The notes below the pieces were generated by a model. It had not been told where the DNA came from, did no database searches, and was given only the letters and a program-made list of their open reading frames with translations. Made by a program: the position numbers and the translations under genes. A DNA stretch of 64,000 nt from Adenophora triphylla var. japonica (Eukaryota; Streptophyta; Magnoliopsida; Asterales; Campanulaceae): the NCBI GenBank assembly GCA_022495995.1, contig JAFEMH010003612.1:1-64000 (forward strand), written 5' to 3'. This document shows, one piece after another, positions 1 to 12,158 of the stretch (its first letter is position 1; each line of letters starts with the position of its first letter).

Positions 1-1480
1 TTTTTTTTGAGCACGCATTTTTTTTCTTGGCCTTGGATTGATTGGATTTTTTACCTTTCGCGAGGTATGAAGCGTTGGAGTTTTTCCACGTCACGGTGTG
101 GCGGCGGCCGGCGTACGTGCGGGCGTGTCCAGGCCATGCGGTGCTTGGTCCCGAGGCATGCCGGGAGAAGGGCTCCGCTCCGGGGCGTACGACTGCTTAG
201 GTACGCGGATTGCCTTCCTTTGACGGAGGCCGGGACGGATGAGGATGGAGATGTTTTCCCACAGGATCGGCTTTGAGGTAGCGCGGTGAAGGGCGAGATA
301 CGGGCTAGTGCGGCGGAGGATTTTGAGGGGCACGACTTGCGATGTCTACTATCTGGGAGAAGAGGGTGACAGCGCCCGGCATGGCGTGAACTCGCCCTTT
401 GAGGACACCGGTGGAGCCTCCTTTCGCCGATATGATGCCACCCGAGCGATCGGTCACAGTGACTGGGATGATTAAGCAGCGAGCCCGGCCACTTCTCGGA
501 CTTCGTGGCGGATCGAGCCGTATGCGACGTTCGTCTTGAGGAGAATTTGCTGATGCCTCGGGTTTTGGAGAGGAGGGGCTTGGGATCCCGCGGTACCCTC
601 GGCAGGATTTTCCTATATCCGGGATGGGGTCCCGTTGAGGGTGCGAGATCCCTCGGCCGAGCGGCTTCACGAAGCTTTCCGGCCTCGTCCAGGGTATGAA
701 GGTATGGCTTCACCTTTTCCCCTTCTTTTCTTTCTTTTGTTTCATCATTTTAGCATCCACTTCCTTTTTTTTTTTTTGACAGCTTTTGCTTTTGTGCGGT
801 TTTCGGAGGTGGTCGTCGAGGCAAGCGGCGAAGCCAAGTGATCGGGAACCAAAGAGGGGTTCATACGGAGGATGGTTGCTTGCGGGGCACCTCGAGGCTA
901 AGGGCGGAGACCCACGGTGGCACTGTCCCAGACGGGAGGCTTCTCCCTATTCCCTCGGAGACTTCTTGAGAGGCCCTCTTTCTCCTCCTCATTGATCACC
1001 GCGCAGCCTTTGCCCGGATCACGTCATTTCTTCGAGGGATCACATGCTGCCGGGGGCGGGGGGACACGTCTGCGGCGGCATGGTGGGTCGTCTCCGTATG
1101 TTCGGGGAGTCGGACGCCTTCACCTTCGGTACGACTTCTTCGGGGATGCGGGTTTTACCCTATCAGAGTGTGCTGGATTGGTTCAATTCCGAGCGAGCCT
1201 CTTTCAGACGGAGATAGAGGAGCCGGTCCCGAGCCGAGACTTTCGGGGCTCTGACGAGCGGGCAGAGTCGCAAGAAGGGCTTGGGGAGACATCGGGGCGG
1301 CCCAGGAACCTTCCGATTGATTTTTTTTTATTATTATTTTTTTTAGATTTGAGATTTGTACGAGATCATTGCACATTTTTTTGGATGTAATAATTTTAGG
1401 AGTTTTATTTATGTTTGTTTGTTTGTTTTTTTGTACACTCTCCTTTTTTTTTCTTTTTTGGGAATGTAATAATTTAGGAT
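1..1480. other. GC-rich unassigned stretch, probably retroelement
   Basis: High CpG content with long overlapping open frames on both strands but no domain I recognise. The texture matches the adjoining Gypsy relic. It ends in a T-rich tract (about 1320-1480). It could be the far end of the same element or another nested one. No gene is called here. Confidence 0.35.
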
Positions 1481-1899
1481 TTTATTTTTATGAATGCAAT
1501 GCTTAATATGAATGCGGTGTTGCATGAGCCTTGGTTTTTTTTTGCCAAGGAGTGTTTGTGTATAATGGGCTGGTTTGGGGAGGTTTGGGTTGCACGGGTT
1601 TCGAGCAGCGGGACAGAATATTCCTCTTTTGGTGTAGCAGCTTGTTCATTGCAAATTTTTAGTAATGACAAATCCATCCGCGCGGATAGGGTCGGCTTCC
1701 GACATTGTCCTTTAATTTTGGTTCAGACTGGTCTTGCTTTATTTCAAATTCAAATATCCTCTTGACCTCCGGCCCAAGCTTGACCATTTTCGGGGAGGAG
1801 AGAGAAAAACCATGGAAATGGCCAAAAATTCTCCAAAATTATCCAAAGAAAGGCAAATGTTGTTCTTTGAAAGGTTCAAGGAGTGGTGTAGGGGAGATC

Positions 1900-3340
1900 T
1901 TGCATGAGAGAAGATGCGTTCTTTGAAGAAAGGTACAAGATACGATGCTTGTGGTCTCTCGAAATTGGTTCGGATTATGACCTCTTAAGAGCTTCTTCTT
2001 CGTTTTGGGATACTAGAAGGCATGTCTTTTGCCTTTCCTCCAACGAGATTGTTCCATTGTGGAAGAATTTCGGGCCTTGCTTGGAGGTCGGAGGTGGAGG
2101 AGATAGCAATTCCTTTGTCAGGAGGAGCTTCTTTTGTTGACAAGTTGTGCAGCCTTCTTCATCTTTCCGGAGGAAGCACGAGGCATGATCAGCGGTCCCG
2201 ACCATTTTGATATTTCAGGTCTTCCCGGACGGATTTAGGGGCTGAGGCTTGGTGGATGATGCCTATTAGGATGCGCTTTGCACTTTGCATGTTCGGCACT
2301 TTGTTCATGGTTTATTCCTTTGGAATTTGCCATCGAGTCTCTGTGGATGTCGTCGTTCGCTGTCGCACAGGCGAGAGATGTCGTTCCTTTGATTCTTGGG
2401 GAGACTTTTTCATGCTCTCGACGGATTAGCTACCGGACGGCGGTATATGCGCGGGCGGCCCGTTCCTGCTTGACCACATTGGGCGATGGAGCGTTTGGGG
2501 TTCTTCGGAAACCTCGATATGATCGAGGCCTTGGACTTTTGCCGGGAGAGGTGTCGATGTAGATTTTGATGATCGGGGCTCGTGGGAGCGTTGGATGGCG
2601 GGTCGCGGGCCAGGAAGATATCGAGATGGTTGGTGCCTCATTGGCGGGTGGAGACTCGCGAGTGCTTCGGGACGGGTCCCATGTGGTTATGCTTAGGGGC
2701 TTTCTCGGTCCGAGTTTCTACATTAGGCTCATGGTCACGAGGCGGTTTGGCTTGGAGCGGAGTTCCTTTGGAGGGTTTTGATGATGTAGCCACCGGGGTG
2801 GTGGCTCTGTTTCCATGGATGATCCCTCGGTGTTTCCATTTCTTTCCAGTATGGAGGTACGATGCCTTTCCTCCTCGGGTCATTCTCGAGCGTCAGAGGC
2901 CGGTGTTCACGACCACTTGGTACTGGATTGGTACGAGGGCATGCGGGAGAGACTCGGGTGGCTATTTTGAGACGGCGTGAGGCCATTGTAGGTGCGGAGG
3001 ACGGCCCATTTACGAGAGGAGGAGGGCAGAGCGAGGCCAAACCTCATGGCCAGGAGCGGGGACCAGCTGCGGCCGTATGAGGCTTACGTCAAGAGACGGA
3101 GAGGAGGGCTCCTATGCTACCGAGCTAGGCTACGGGAGATGAGGGATGGCGCTAGGGCTCACAGGCCACTGACGGAGGCTGGTTTGATAGACCTGTTCCT
3201 ATACGAGCTTGGTAGGAGGAATGCAGGCATTTTCCGGTTCGAGAGAGAAAGACTCGGAGGGGAAGAAGAAAGGAGAGGCCGGTGCGAGTGGCTTGGAGTG
3301 ACTCTTAGGTTTCCAAGTATCCCTTTCTTGCCATAGTGGA
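1900..3340 (+). pseudogene. Antisense extra ORF of the Tat element, DUF7745/plant-mobile-domain-like
   Basis: Runs opposite to gag-pol, between integrase and the missing 3' LTR, where Tat-lineage elements are known to carry an antisense ORF. Around 1930-2080 the plus-strand frames give 'LRASSSFWDTRRHVFCL' followed by 'NEIVPLWKNFG'. This matches the 'L..LV.FWDP..H.F....E..PT..E...' start typical of DUF7745/PMD-like proteins. Later frames (2582-2980, 2992-3336) look like the central part and a basic, arginine-rich tail ('YEAYVKRRRGG'). At least three frame changes break it. Function of the family is unknown; it is not needed for retrotransposition. The N-terminal match is good, the rest is inference. 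Confidence 0.5.
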
Positions 3341-3595
3341 CACATTAGTTTGATTATGTATCTTAGTTTTCCTTTTAGCGGGTTGCCGGTTGTAGGAATG
3401 AATCGGGCTTAGACTCATCAAAGAGCTTTTAACTTGTAATGAATATTTGAATTGCTTTAGAGTTTTTTGAGACGCTTTCGTGGTCGATCAATTGTATTGA
3501 TGCCAAAGTATGGCTTTTATTTGTGCTTTAGACCGAGCCGTTTCCATTTTACGTTCCCCTCATTTTGAGGAGCTCGAGGTCTTCGTAGTTCAACT

Positions 3596-3862
3596 GGTGA
3601 ACTCTTTTTTGTTTTTTTGTTTGTTTTTTTTTTTGGTGCAACCTGTTTTTTTACCTAGGCCGCCCTTTTCGGGTTTCTAACCTAGTTGGGTATTACTCTT
3701 TTAGCACTCTTTTTTTTTTTTGTTTTTTTTTTGTTTGTTTTTTTGGTGCAGTCTGTTTTTACCTAGGCCGCCCTTTTCGGGTTTCTAACCTAGTTGGGTA
3801 TTACTCTTTTTAGCACTCTTTTTTTTTGTTTTTTTTTTGTTTTGTTTTGTTTTTTTTTTTTT
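3596..3862. repeat. Two tandem copies of a ~105 bp unit with poly-T spacers
   Basis: Two near-identical copies (about 3631-3718 and 3742-3828) read 'ggtgca', then 'acctaggccgcccttttcgg', then 'gtttctaacctagttggg', then 'tattactctttt'. T/G-rich runs lie between and after them. They sit between the integrase end and the antisense ORF, a position where Tat elements commonly hold tandem repeats. Confidence 0.8.
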
Positions 3863-3889
3863 TGTTTTGTAGTTTTTTCACCGCGTGTG

Positions 3890-4660
3890 CTCTGCGCGGC
3901 TTGTCCCACCATTCTTCCAGGTGTACAAGAGATTCCGTCGAGATTACGCACCAAGTTGCATAGGCGCCTCAGGAGAAAAATCTTCCACGGACTATTTCCA
4001 TCGGCCCAGGCCATACGAGGCTCCAGTTAGGAGAGCTCCCATTTGAGAGGGTTGATACGGGCTTTTCTTTTAGAAACGAGATCACCTTCTCGGATCTCCC
4101 GATGCTTTACTTTCTTGTCGAAGGCTCACGGCCATTCTTCCTTGGTAGGCTCGGATGTGTTCCATGGCCTTGATCGGCGTTCGTCCTAGTAAGGCCAATT
4201 CGTCATGGCGACTCTGGAGCCATTCGACCTCGTTGATTTGGCTTTCAGGCGGTATACGGAGCGAGGTATTTCCGGCTCGATTGGGAGTACGGCTTCCATT
4301 CCGTATGTGAGGGCAAACGGTGTTTCCCGGTTGCCGTTCGGCGTGTTACGCCTAGCCCGAGTGCCGGGTGTAACTTCTCGGGCCAATCTCTGCCTTGGAT
4401 GACCATTTTCGGATGATATTTTCCGAGTCTTGTTTCTTTGCTTCGACGGCTCCGTTGGTTTTGGGGCACGTAGGGTGATGACTTGTGACGGGTTATTCGA
4501 ATTCCGCCGGCAATTTTCACATTCCCCTTGAGTGGGATCCATTATACGAAATGATTTCGTGCAGCAGGCCGTATCGGCACATGATGTTTTCTTTGATGAA
4601 GAGGGCGACTTTCTTTGAATTGAGGATTTTGTAGGATTTTGCGAGCATCCTTTCCACTTC
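3890..4660 (-). pseudogene. Ty3/Gypsy integrase core and C-terminus (relic)
   Basis: Minus-strand frames spell typical Gypsy integrase stretches in order: 'ALFIKENIMCRYGLLHEII' near 4600, 'ITRHKSSPYVPQ' near 4490, 'GRDWPEKLHPAL' near 4390, then 'ETPFALTYGMEAVLPIE' near 4290, and a C-terminal part down to about 3890. Integrase would insert the cDNA into the host chromosome. The N-terminal zinc finger and first catalytic Asp are missing, and several frameshifts and stops interrupt the rest. It is joined directly to an RT N-terminal fragment upstream. Confidence 0.85.
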
Positions 4661-4664
4661 CTTC

Positions 4665-4775
4665 GAAGAAATGACCAATCTGCGTCTCTTTAGGCTCTTC
4701 GCGAGTTCCCAAATTCACACTCGTCAAAATCTCTTCGGCGGCTTGGGCTCGATTTTCCTCTTCCGGACAACTGCT
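4665..4775 (-). pseudogene. Fragment preceding reverse transcriptase, fused to integrase
   Basis: Minus-strand reading gives 'AAEEILTSVNLGTREEPKET', the conserved leader just before the RT domain in Tat pol. It continues within a few bases into integrase sequence ('VERMLAKSYKILNSKKV'). The whole RT, RNase H and integrase N-terminus are therefore deleted between these points, with a frame change at the join. Confidence 0.7.
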
Positions 4776-6440
4776 TAAAGATTTTTTTTTGTTGTTTGAT
4801 TTTTTTTGTTTAATGTGTATGCTTCTTTATCTAATGAATTATTATTAAAATTTTATTAATTAATTCATCATTAGTTAAAGTGGCAATCAAGGGATACTCG
4901 AGAAAGGTTCGTCATTTCATTGAAAAACGAAAGGGAATACGGTGCTTGCTACGGACTCGTGGTCTTCGGGCGTAAGGCCATCGGACGACCCTAGAGACTC
5001 GATCTTAACGAGAGAGAGGCGGGAGGACTTGTCCTAGATTGACCTGAAAGGGACGGGGTACCAATCCAAGCTTGGTGATCATTTCCTCCTTAGTCGCGGA
5101 CGGGCACGAGAGAGTTTCCCAATTCTTTAGCGGCATTGCTATTGGTGGCCTCGTGACTCGGGAAGCTGTCTTGTTTTTGTTTTCCTTTCTCAATTCTTTG
5201 CTATCATCTCTTGGGTGAGCCAGAGATCAATCAGTGCAGCTTTGGACTTCTTCTTCGAACAATTCTTGCATAACGAGACCATCCCAACCATCGAGGGAAA
5301 TTCCGTGGCCTTAGCTTTTGGCCTTTGTCGGTTCGAATTCGGGTTTCGGATCTTCTGGGCGGGAGGAATAGTGGTTGTGAGTTTCTCGAAGCTGTTCCAC
5401 CGGGTCGGGCACGCCTACGAAGGTATACTCGCTCTTCGTGGTAGTGGTAGCCCCGGGTATCTTGGGTAGGTCCGGGAACATTCTACGGGCCAGGGTTAGC
5501 CTTGGTTCCTGAACTTGTTGAGGCTATCCTGTAGCTTTAGCCATCTGCCGTAGGAGTGGGCTCTGTGATGTTTCACTGGTTGTGTGGGACCCTTTACAAA
5601 GTAGTCGGCCAAATTAGGAGGCGAAGAGGAGAGATTTGGGATTGTCGTCGGGACCTTTCACGTGGCGGCTTCAAATCTCTTTCCCTTTGCAGGTGTCATG
5701 GGGAGGCCTCATATCCCGGGCGTGGCGAGTATTTTGTCCTTTTACTTCGATGAGTTTGAAAGTTCCTTGTTGGCGCTTCCCCGGACCGAGGCCGAGAGTA
5801 GATAGCTCATTTTCTCATCATTTTCAAGGCCGGTGGGATTTTATCCCAGTGGCCAGATCGGATCTATGTTGCACACTTGGGCCTTGGGAGGCTCGGCCAG
5901 TGAAGCCCGTTAGCATGTGACCTTCCTCGTCATGTTTGATTTCGAGAATAGGTATTCCGCTGTATCTGTGCCCTCAAGTGACTAAATCCCGTAAATGGTC
6001 GTCGAGATCCCATTCGAGGCGAATTTCACACCTTTGGTGGAGGCTTGAGGCGACCCCTTTGACTTGGTGCGGCCAAGGTCTTCCCAGCCGGGGCATTGAA
6101 AGTAATCGGGATGTCGATAACCTGGAATTCCACAGGTATCAATTTGCTGTCCAAACCGGAGGTCTAAAGTAGCAACTCAGGGATTTGCTCGGGATGTTGA
6201 GTCGTAAGCTTTATTTGTGAGAGAAGAAGGCTTCAAGTACGTAGTCTTGATATCAAGCAAGCTCATGATCTTTCTTTGGAAGAATGTTCATTCCGGACCC
6301 ATTATCAACCGGGACCCGAGGAGCGTCGTTAAATCCCAGGTGAATTTGTGATGAAGAGAGGCTCATTATGATCGGCCCCAAATTGAGGGAGGTCGAGATG
6401 CGTGAAAGTGATTATGTTCCCGTAGTGGATGTTTCCAATC
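4776..6440 (-). pseudogene. Gypsy aspartic protease and protease-RT linker (relic)
   Basis: Near 6270-6440 the minus strand encodes 'GNIHYGNIITFTHLDLPQFG', 'HLGFNDAPRVP' and 'VDNGSGMNILP'. The last is the aspartic protease active site in its Tat form (DNGS instead of DTGA). Further down, about 6030-6090, 'LGRPWPHQVKGVASSLHQR' matches the conserved motif after the protease in Tat pol. The remainder to 4776 is unalignable linker, including an A/T-rich stretch at 4790-4880. The protease would cut the Gag-Pol polyprotein. Multiple frame changes make it non-functional. Confidence 0.7.
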
Positions 6441-9400
6441 AGTGTACCACATCATCGGGAGTAGCATCGATAGGCACGAGAGTGCGAGCCGGGCTTTCTT
6501 CCGGCTTCGGCTTATGGGGATAAGACGAAGTGAGTAGAGACCGAGAGGAAATGTTGGCTGTGTTTGCTTCAATGGTGAGCACGGGATCCTCTTTTTCGGG
6601 TGCAGGTTTCGGTTGTCTTAGCGTAGGGCGGCGATCTTCTTTTGGTGCTTGATACGTGGCCTTCTTATCTGCCTTGGGATTCCCTTGGAAAATTTGCCCG
6701 GATCGGGTTAACAGGTTAACTTCCTCATCGATTGTCTCTTGACTGGATTTCTTCAATTTGCGCAACGTTAACAGGGGAGCCCTTTTGGCTATTGGCCATT
6801 GGTTACGGCGGGCCTGGCAGCGGTGCGGGCTGAGCTTGAGGTACATGTGGCCTCTTCTGGGCGGCCCTTATAAGCGCTTCCCAAGTTCTGGAAGCCACGA
6901 TGCAGGGTTGTGTTGTTGCCCCCTGGATGGCCCACAGAGCTAGGGCGTCCTCTGATTCACTCTCATGGTCGGCCTTGCTCATTGTCATCATGCAACAAGA
7001 GTCGCTATTGTCGGGGCTTGGCGGTTTGCCGATTTCATCCCTTGGATGGCCCACAGAGTTGTGGCTATCAGCCTCCATCTCATCGTATATCCTTTTTCTT
7101 TCAGTCTTGCAGGTAGGGCAGCCACATGTGAAGGATAGGCAACGTTCCCCTTGAGCTTGAGGTAGCGGCTCGATAGATGCGTGTCCAAATAAGGAGCACC
7201 GGGGTCCATTGTCGGGCCCTGTAGCAATTAGAAAGGCGTCATGTGGGCTCATAGGTATGAAGGCCACTGGGGAGACGTTCAGATCGATAACCCTTTTCAG
7301 TGATTGCAGGCATTCGCTGCGCTCGAGCGGCTCGGCTGTGACCCTTACGGTTGTTACGCCATCCGTTCGTGGGAAAGAAGAAAAAGATCCAATAACGTTT
7401 ACGAATTCTTCGTCTTAGGTGCATTTGAAACCCTCCATTTTCGACCGGTGCTTCAATAAACCCTCTCCATTCACCATTCGAGGTTCTTATAAGGAACGTT
7501 GTGTTCTAGGATTTCGGATATGTACGGATGCGGGCGCGGGCTTTCTTTGTTCCTCATCCTCCTGGAGTATCAGGGCATTGGCCACAAATGCATCTTACAG
7601 TGATACCTCGTAGGGAGTGCATCTCCATTGGAATCGATCCGCACTTTACGCGGTCCTTCATTGTCGCTTGGTGACAACCAACCATTGTGGCTTGCTCCCG
7701 TGGGTTCATTTCGGGCATGATTGTTCCGGATTGATTAAAGTGCGGGGCCTCGATCGACTCTTCGCTCTCGTCATCATCATCGTCATCGTCATCATCGTCA
7801 TTCTGTCATCAGAATCGTCTTCCCATACCACGGGATATCGGGTGAGAGAGCGACGGTCAAATCTGTTAGGGGAAGAGGGGTGCGTGCGGCCGCGAAGTTG
7901 TCATATGCTCCCATTCCCGGAAGTGATGGTAAGCTGCGATTCGGCTTCTCCTCCCGAAATTGCGGGGAAGAGTGAGAGGGGTGGCACGTATTTGACACCG
8001 GGTAGGATATAGAAGGAATCCTCCTCTTCCGATTCTTCTTGTTCTCGGGATCATATTCGGGCTCTCCCAAAGCCAATTTGCGAAGTGTACTAGCTCCGGA
8101 TGCTCTTCGGCCTCTTTCTTTGATAAGCCCGGTACGAGTGCGCCGCGGAAGCTTTCTTGTTCGATTCTTCTCGATTGTTCTAACCATCTTGTGTAAATGG
8201 TTCTTTCATGTTTGAGCGGAACGGCCCCGGTTCTTCGGTATCGGCCTTCCCTTCATCAAAAATAGCGGGCCTCGTATTCTTGCAAGGAGTCTACGGCATG
8301 AGACCAAGATGGGTTGATTCGTTCGATATCCTCGAGGGCGAGGGAATCGAATTCGGGATCCTCGACGAGGTTGGCCGTAGGTATTTGGGGACCTTCATCG
8401 ACATCTTCGTGGGCGTGTGAAGATTCTCGCATTCAATCATATTCACTTTGATTATGGTTCCGTGGCGGCGGATTTTTGGCTTGTGTTAGGCCCTGGGGCC
8501 TTCCAACTTTCCTTGCTCTATTAGCCCCTGGATTGCCTTTTCGAGTAAAGCGGTATCGGTCGGATGTCAGTGAGCTTGATGAAAGGCACAATACTTTGTA
8601 GTATCCACGGGAGCATTCGGATTTACGGGTTGGAAATTCTCCAAGGCCGCGGCAAGCCTTCTTTTACCGGTCCCTAAAGATGTCATTCGAGGGCATTCCA
8701 AAGTTTTCGAGATTTATGACCGCGATGCAGGCTCGGCCGGTTTCTTGGGAGGCAAAAGGAGTCGTGTTATTACATTCTGTCCCGCATAGTTAATCATTTC
8801 TTTGCCTTTAGCGGGGAGCCGAGGGCGGTGTTTGCGGGAGGAGCCCGATATGCGTAGGCGAGTGCGACGGCGGTTGCGATTGTAGGCCTTTTCAAACTTA
8901 GGCTGCAGAGTTAACCGTGGCCCGTAAGTCTGAGTATGGGAAGTGAGCGAGGAGGCTCTCGAGATGTGGTTTCAAGCATGAGTTTGGAAGATGTCCGGTT
9001 GTTCCTCTTCGGAAGGAGGGATGGCCATTTCACTGAGTTTCGAGATTCCACAGCTTGTAAAAGTCCCCAAACATTCTCATCGGGGCCTATGCTGTTGTTT
9101 GTAGGTCAACCCTATTTGTTTCCCATTCCAAGTTGGCCTTATATTTTTACGTGAAGGCATTGGTAATTTGGTCCCATGTGGCCACGGCCCGGGTTTCAAA
9201 CGGAAGAACCACTTTAAGGCTGGACTTGAGGATAAGCGAAATAGTCGGCGATTGGCGATTGGTACATCCTTTGGCTTTCATCGCCAAGGTATACGTGTCC
9301 AAATGGGTTTTCGGACATGCGGTTCCATCAAAGAGATCCAGATTTGGCATCACGAATTTGTGGGGCGGGGAACAATGGAGTCAGTGCAGTAGGCGGAAGG

Positions 9401-10620
9401 CGGACTTTACGCGGTCGGTTCGGCAATCTGCGCTTTCATTTCCTTGTGTTGTTCCATGAACCGGGCCGGATGAGGGTCTTGTGGCGGAACCATGGCATTC
9501 AAGCTAGTGGCTGAGCTAGAGAGAGGAGCTACCACTTTGGAGCGGGCGAGGTGGAGAGGAACGGCCGGTCAGGGGACGTAGGTGAAAACACATCCTGGGG
9601 CTGAGTTACTGCAGGGAGCATGAGTAGGAGCACTGAGCAAAGGGTAGAACCTTGCGGCTTCTTTGTGGATTTTCAGCGGCAAAGTAGGTGGGGGCAGCCC
9701 CGATGTGGCCGGATAACTTGGATTTCCAGAGTGGGGCCCGTAAGTAGGCTTGAGTGCGGGGGCTTTGTCCGGATTGTTGAATTGCATAGGCTGCTTGTGG
9801 TGAAGGTGTGTAACACAGAATGCTGCGGTCTGGTGATTCGGATGACACCGGGATGGAGGCTTGGTAACCCATAGAAGTCTGAGTGAGGAATGGATTTGTG
9901 TGAGGAGCGGCTGAACTAGTGCTACGAGGGAGGGCTCCTGCGTGGCCCCAGAACCAAGTTGTGGTGGCATTCGAAGCTGTAGGTATTCTTTGTGAAGGTC
10001 CGGATTGATCGGTTCCGAAGCGAGGAGGATCCCGATTAGCTGTGGCATTCAGAGATAGCCCCAAACCATGAGAAGACATTCCGTCGATTTTGCCCCAGCG
10101 ATTTGTGCCGTCGGGTGCATGGATCCGGTGGTACTGTGGTTGGGGAGCTGGCTGACCCGAAAATCGAGGAGCATGGGTTACAGTAGTGGCACCATAGGAG
10201 GTGGGTGGCGGCATCCTGGTGTAATCGGGCGGCGAGAGTGGGGTTGGCATCCTCGTCTTCTTCCACGGTGAAGGTGCCATCCGGATTGAGGTGGCGGCCG
10301 ACCGTGACTCTTAATAGCCTCCATAAATTTGTTTAGGCTGTGCTTCTGTCGTAACCTCATACGTACGCTAGCGATTCCAGTTGCTGCATGTGCGAGGGTC
10401 CGGGAGGCGGAGTGACGTTATCCCCATCATTACCGGCGTGCGAGACATTACGAAACCCGGAGTTGGAACAAACGGCGAAGGCGACGATGCGCTTGACTCT
10501 TCCCAGGCTGATCAAACGGTGACCGGTGCCGAAACCAAGCTTTGTGCGGGCTGCGGGAAAGGACATGAAGGTTCGAGATGTCAGGAATGGAAGGAGGGTA
10601 GGTGTTTGGACTTTAGGCTC
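6440..10620 (-). pseudogene. Gypsy gag polyprotein (relic)
   Basis: The N-terminal part (about 10280-10620) reads 'MQQLESLAYVRMRLRQ' and 'SLNKFMEAIKSHGRPP' in adjoining frames. A proline-rich stretch follows (9606-10280, 224 codons open). The capsid core appears at 9150-9350 as 'IPNLDLFDGTACPKTHLDTY', the usual '(D/Y)DGT.DP..H' motif of plant Gypsy gag. The C-terminal linker (6439-6846) contains 'EEVNLLTRSGQIFQ'. Gag would form the virus-like particle. Many stops and shifts; no single ORF spans it. Confidence 0.7.
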
Positions 10621-11880
10621 ATGCAACATGCGATTATTTGTTCACGTTTACTTAAAACATGTTTTATTAACCTAATCGGTTGGAAAAGATTGCTCTTCTT
10701 TTTCGCAAACTACTACTGATTCTGGATCGGTGGGCCCCGTCACTACGTCTATAAGCCCCTGCGTATTCCACTGTATTTCGACCTCCCGGGGTGGGACGGC
10801 CCGGGCGAGGTCCTATAGGGCAAGCGGGTCCCACCGACCAGAAAGAAAAACGATCCTAGAAGTCGGCGGGTAATCGAGTCTTAACGAGCATTCGATGTAA
10901 ATTACGGACAAAGGCGACGTTAAAGTCAAGATCGTGTCAGGAGCTCGACGAAAAGTCGGCATGATTTGGACGATAAATGTCATTATTGATCTTGACTTAT
11001 CGTCGGTTAAGCCGTAATTAGGCATGGAATAAGATTAATCCTTGATGACTCGGTGTCAATCTTTGGGAGTCGAGTGTATAATTTGTGCCGATCGAGCCGA
11101 AGTCAGGCGCCGGTCAATATCTTGGTCAAAGTCTGCGGCGGAAAAGCCGGCGAGAACTTCGGCGGATTAGCGGCGATTAGGGACCCGAGATATTGAGTCG
11201 GTATGCCGACAAAGGCTTGAAAGGAAAGGTCTATACACGGACGGGGCATGACACGAGACTAGACTAAAAACCAACGGGTCTCGGACAAAGTGTGTCACGG
11301 ACAAGTGCATGGTCGACACGAGGCTCCGTAGGATGTTTGGGTAGTCTGTGCTCATCCGAGAGGCGTAATAAGACCAAACGGACCGCGACAAGGATTTCCC
11401 GGGTTAAGGACGTAGTGTGCGGTGTACGGTCACGTGCGCGTAGTGTCTGTGATCTATATTCTTTTACGAGTAAAATAGAGATTTTTTTTTATGTGTCTTA
11501 AAAATATGATGCATGATTTTTTTGGAAATTTTCTTTTTTTTTTGAAAATCTTTTTTTTGAATTTTTTTATGAGCACATAAGCACGTAAGCATGAAAATTC
11601 CGACAGAGTTAGGGACATTATTCCGACAGTCAAAATTTTGACTTTCTCCGAGGCGGCCAAAACAACATGAAAAGCGTGCAAAAATCAACACACACACAAA
11701 AATGATTTTGAAAGCGGGACGGAAGCTTGACCCTCAAAGCTTTTTTTGAAAACGGTGATACCGGTACGTGGGATTGTTAGACCACAATTTATCCCCGACT
11801 CGTGTTAGGAGGCGATAGCAGGGAAATTTAATGGTTTCCACCAATATACCGAATACCATTTTTTTTATTAAAAAGCTTAG

Positions 11881-11897
11881 TCCCACGTAGTCGCCAC
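11881..11897 (-). other. Primer-binding site of the left Gypsy element
   Basis: On the minus strand, two bases after the LTR end, the sequence is TGGCGACTACGTGGGA. It starts with TGG as a tRNA-primed site must, and resembles the 'TGGCGACTCC..TGGGGA' site of Ogre/Tat elements. A second, similar 'GTGGCGACTCCG' lies within the LTR end near 11980-11993. Confidence 0.65.
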
Positions 11898-12133
11898 TTT
11901 GTAACGATGGTGTTGCCTTTTCGCGGGAAAAATTCGATTTTGCGTTTCTTTGAAAAAACCAAATAAATCCGGAAAAAACGGAGTCGCCACGCCATTTTAA
12001 TTTTGAAGGGCCAAAACTTTGAAAAAAGCCCGAGATCAGAGATTTAGGTTCGGAGGTCATGTTACGCGTCGGGAAGGACGTTAGTGTGCACCCAGACGCG
12101 CCTCGTAAAACGAGTCTTCCAAGCTGAAAATCA

Positions 12134-12158
12134 TTGTGTGTGTGTGTGTGTGTGTGTT
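12134..12158. repeat. (TG)n microsatellite
   Basis: About 12 uninterrupted TG dinucleotides inside the LTR. Confidence 0.9.

Noticed and set aside
1480..1760. Possible 3' LTR of the left Tat element, since 'atccgcgcgga' and 'tcaaattcaaat' also occur in the 5' LTR at 13345-13430
   Set aside because: Only short islands match and the expected ends (TGTAACGATGG, TTCTAACA) are absent. Not enough to call an LTR.
3794..4030. 78-codon ORF starting MGITLFSTLFFCFFF, hydrophobic
   Set aside because: Translation of poly-T runs on the strand opposite integrase.
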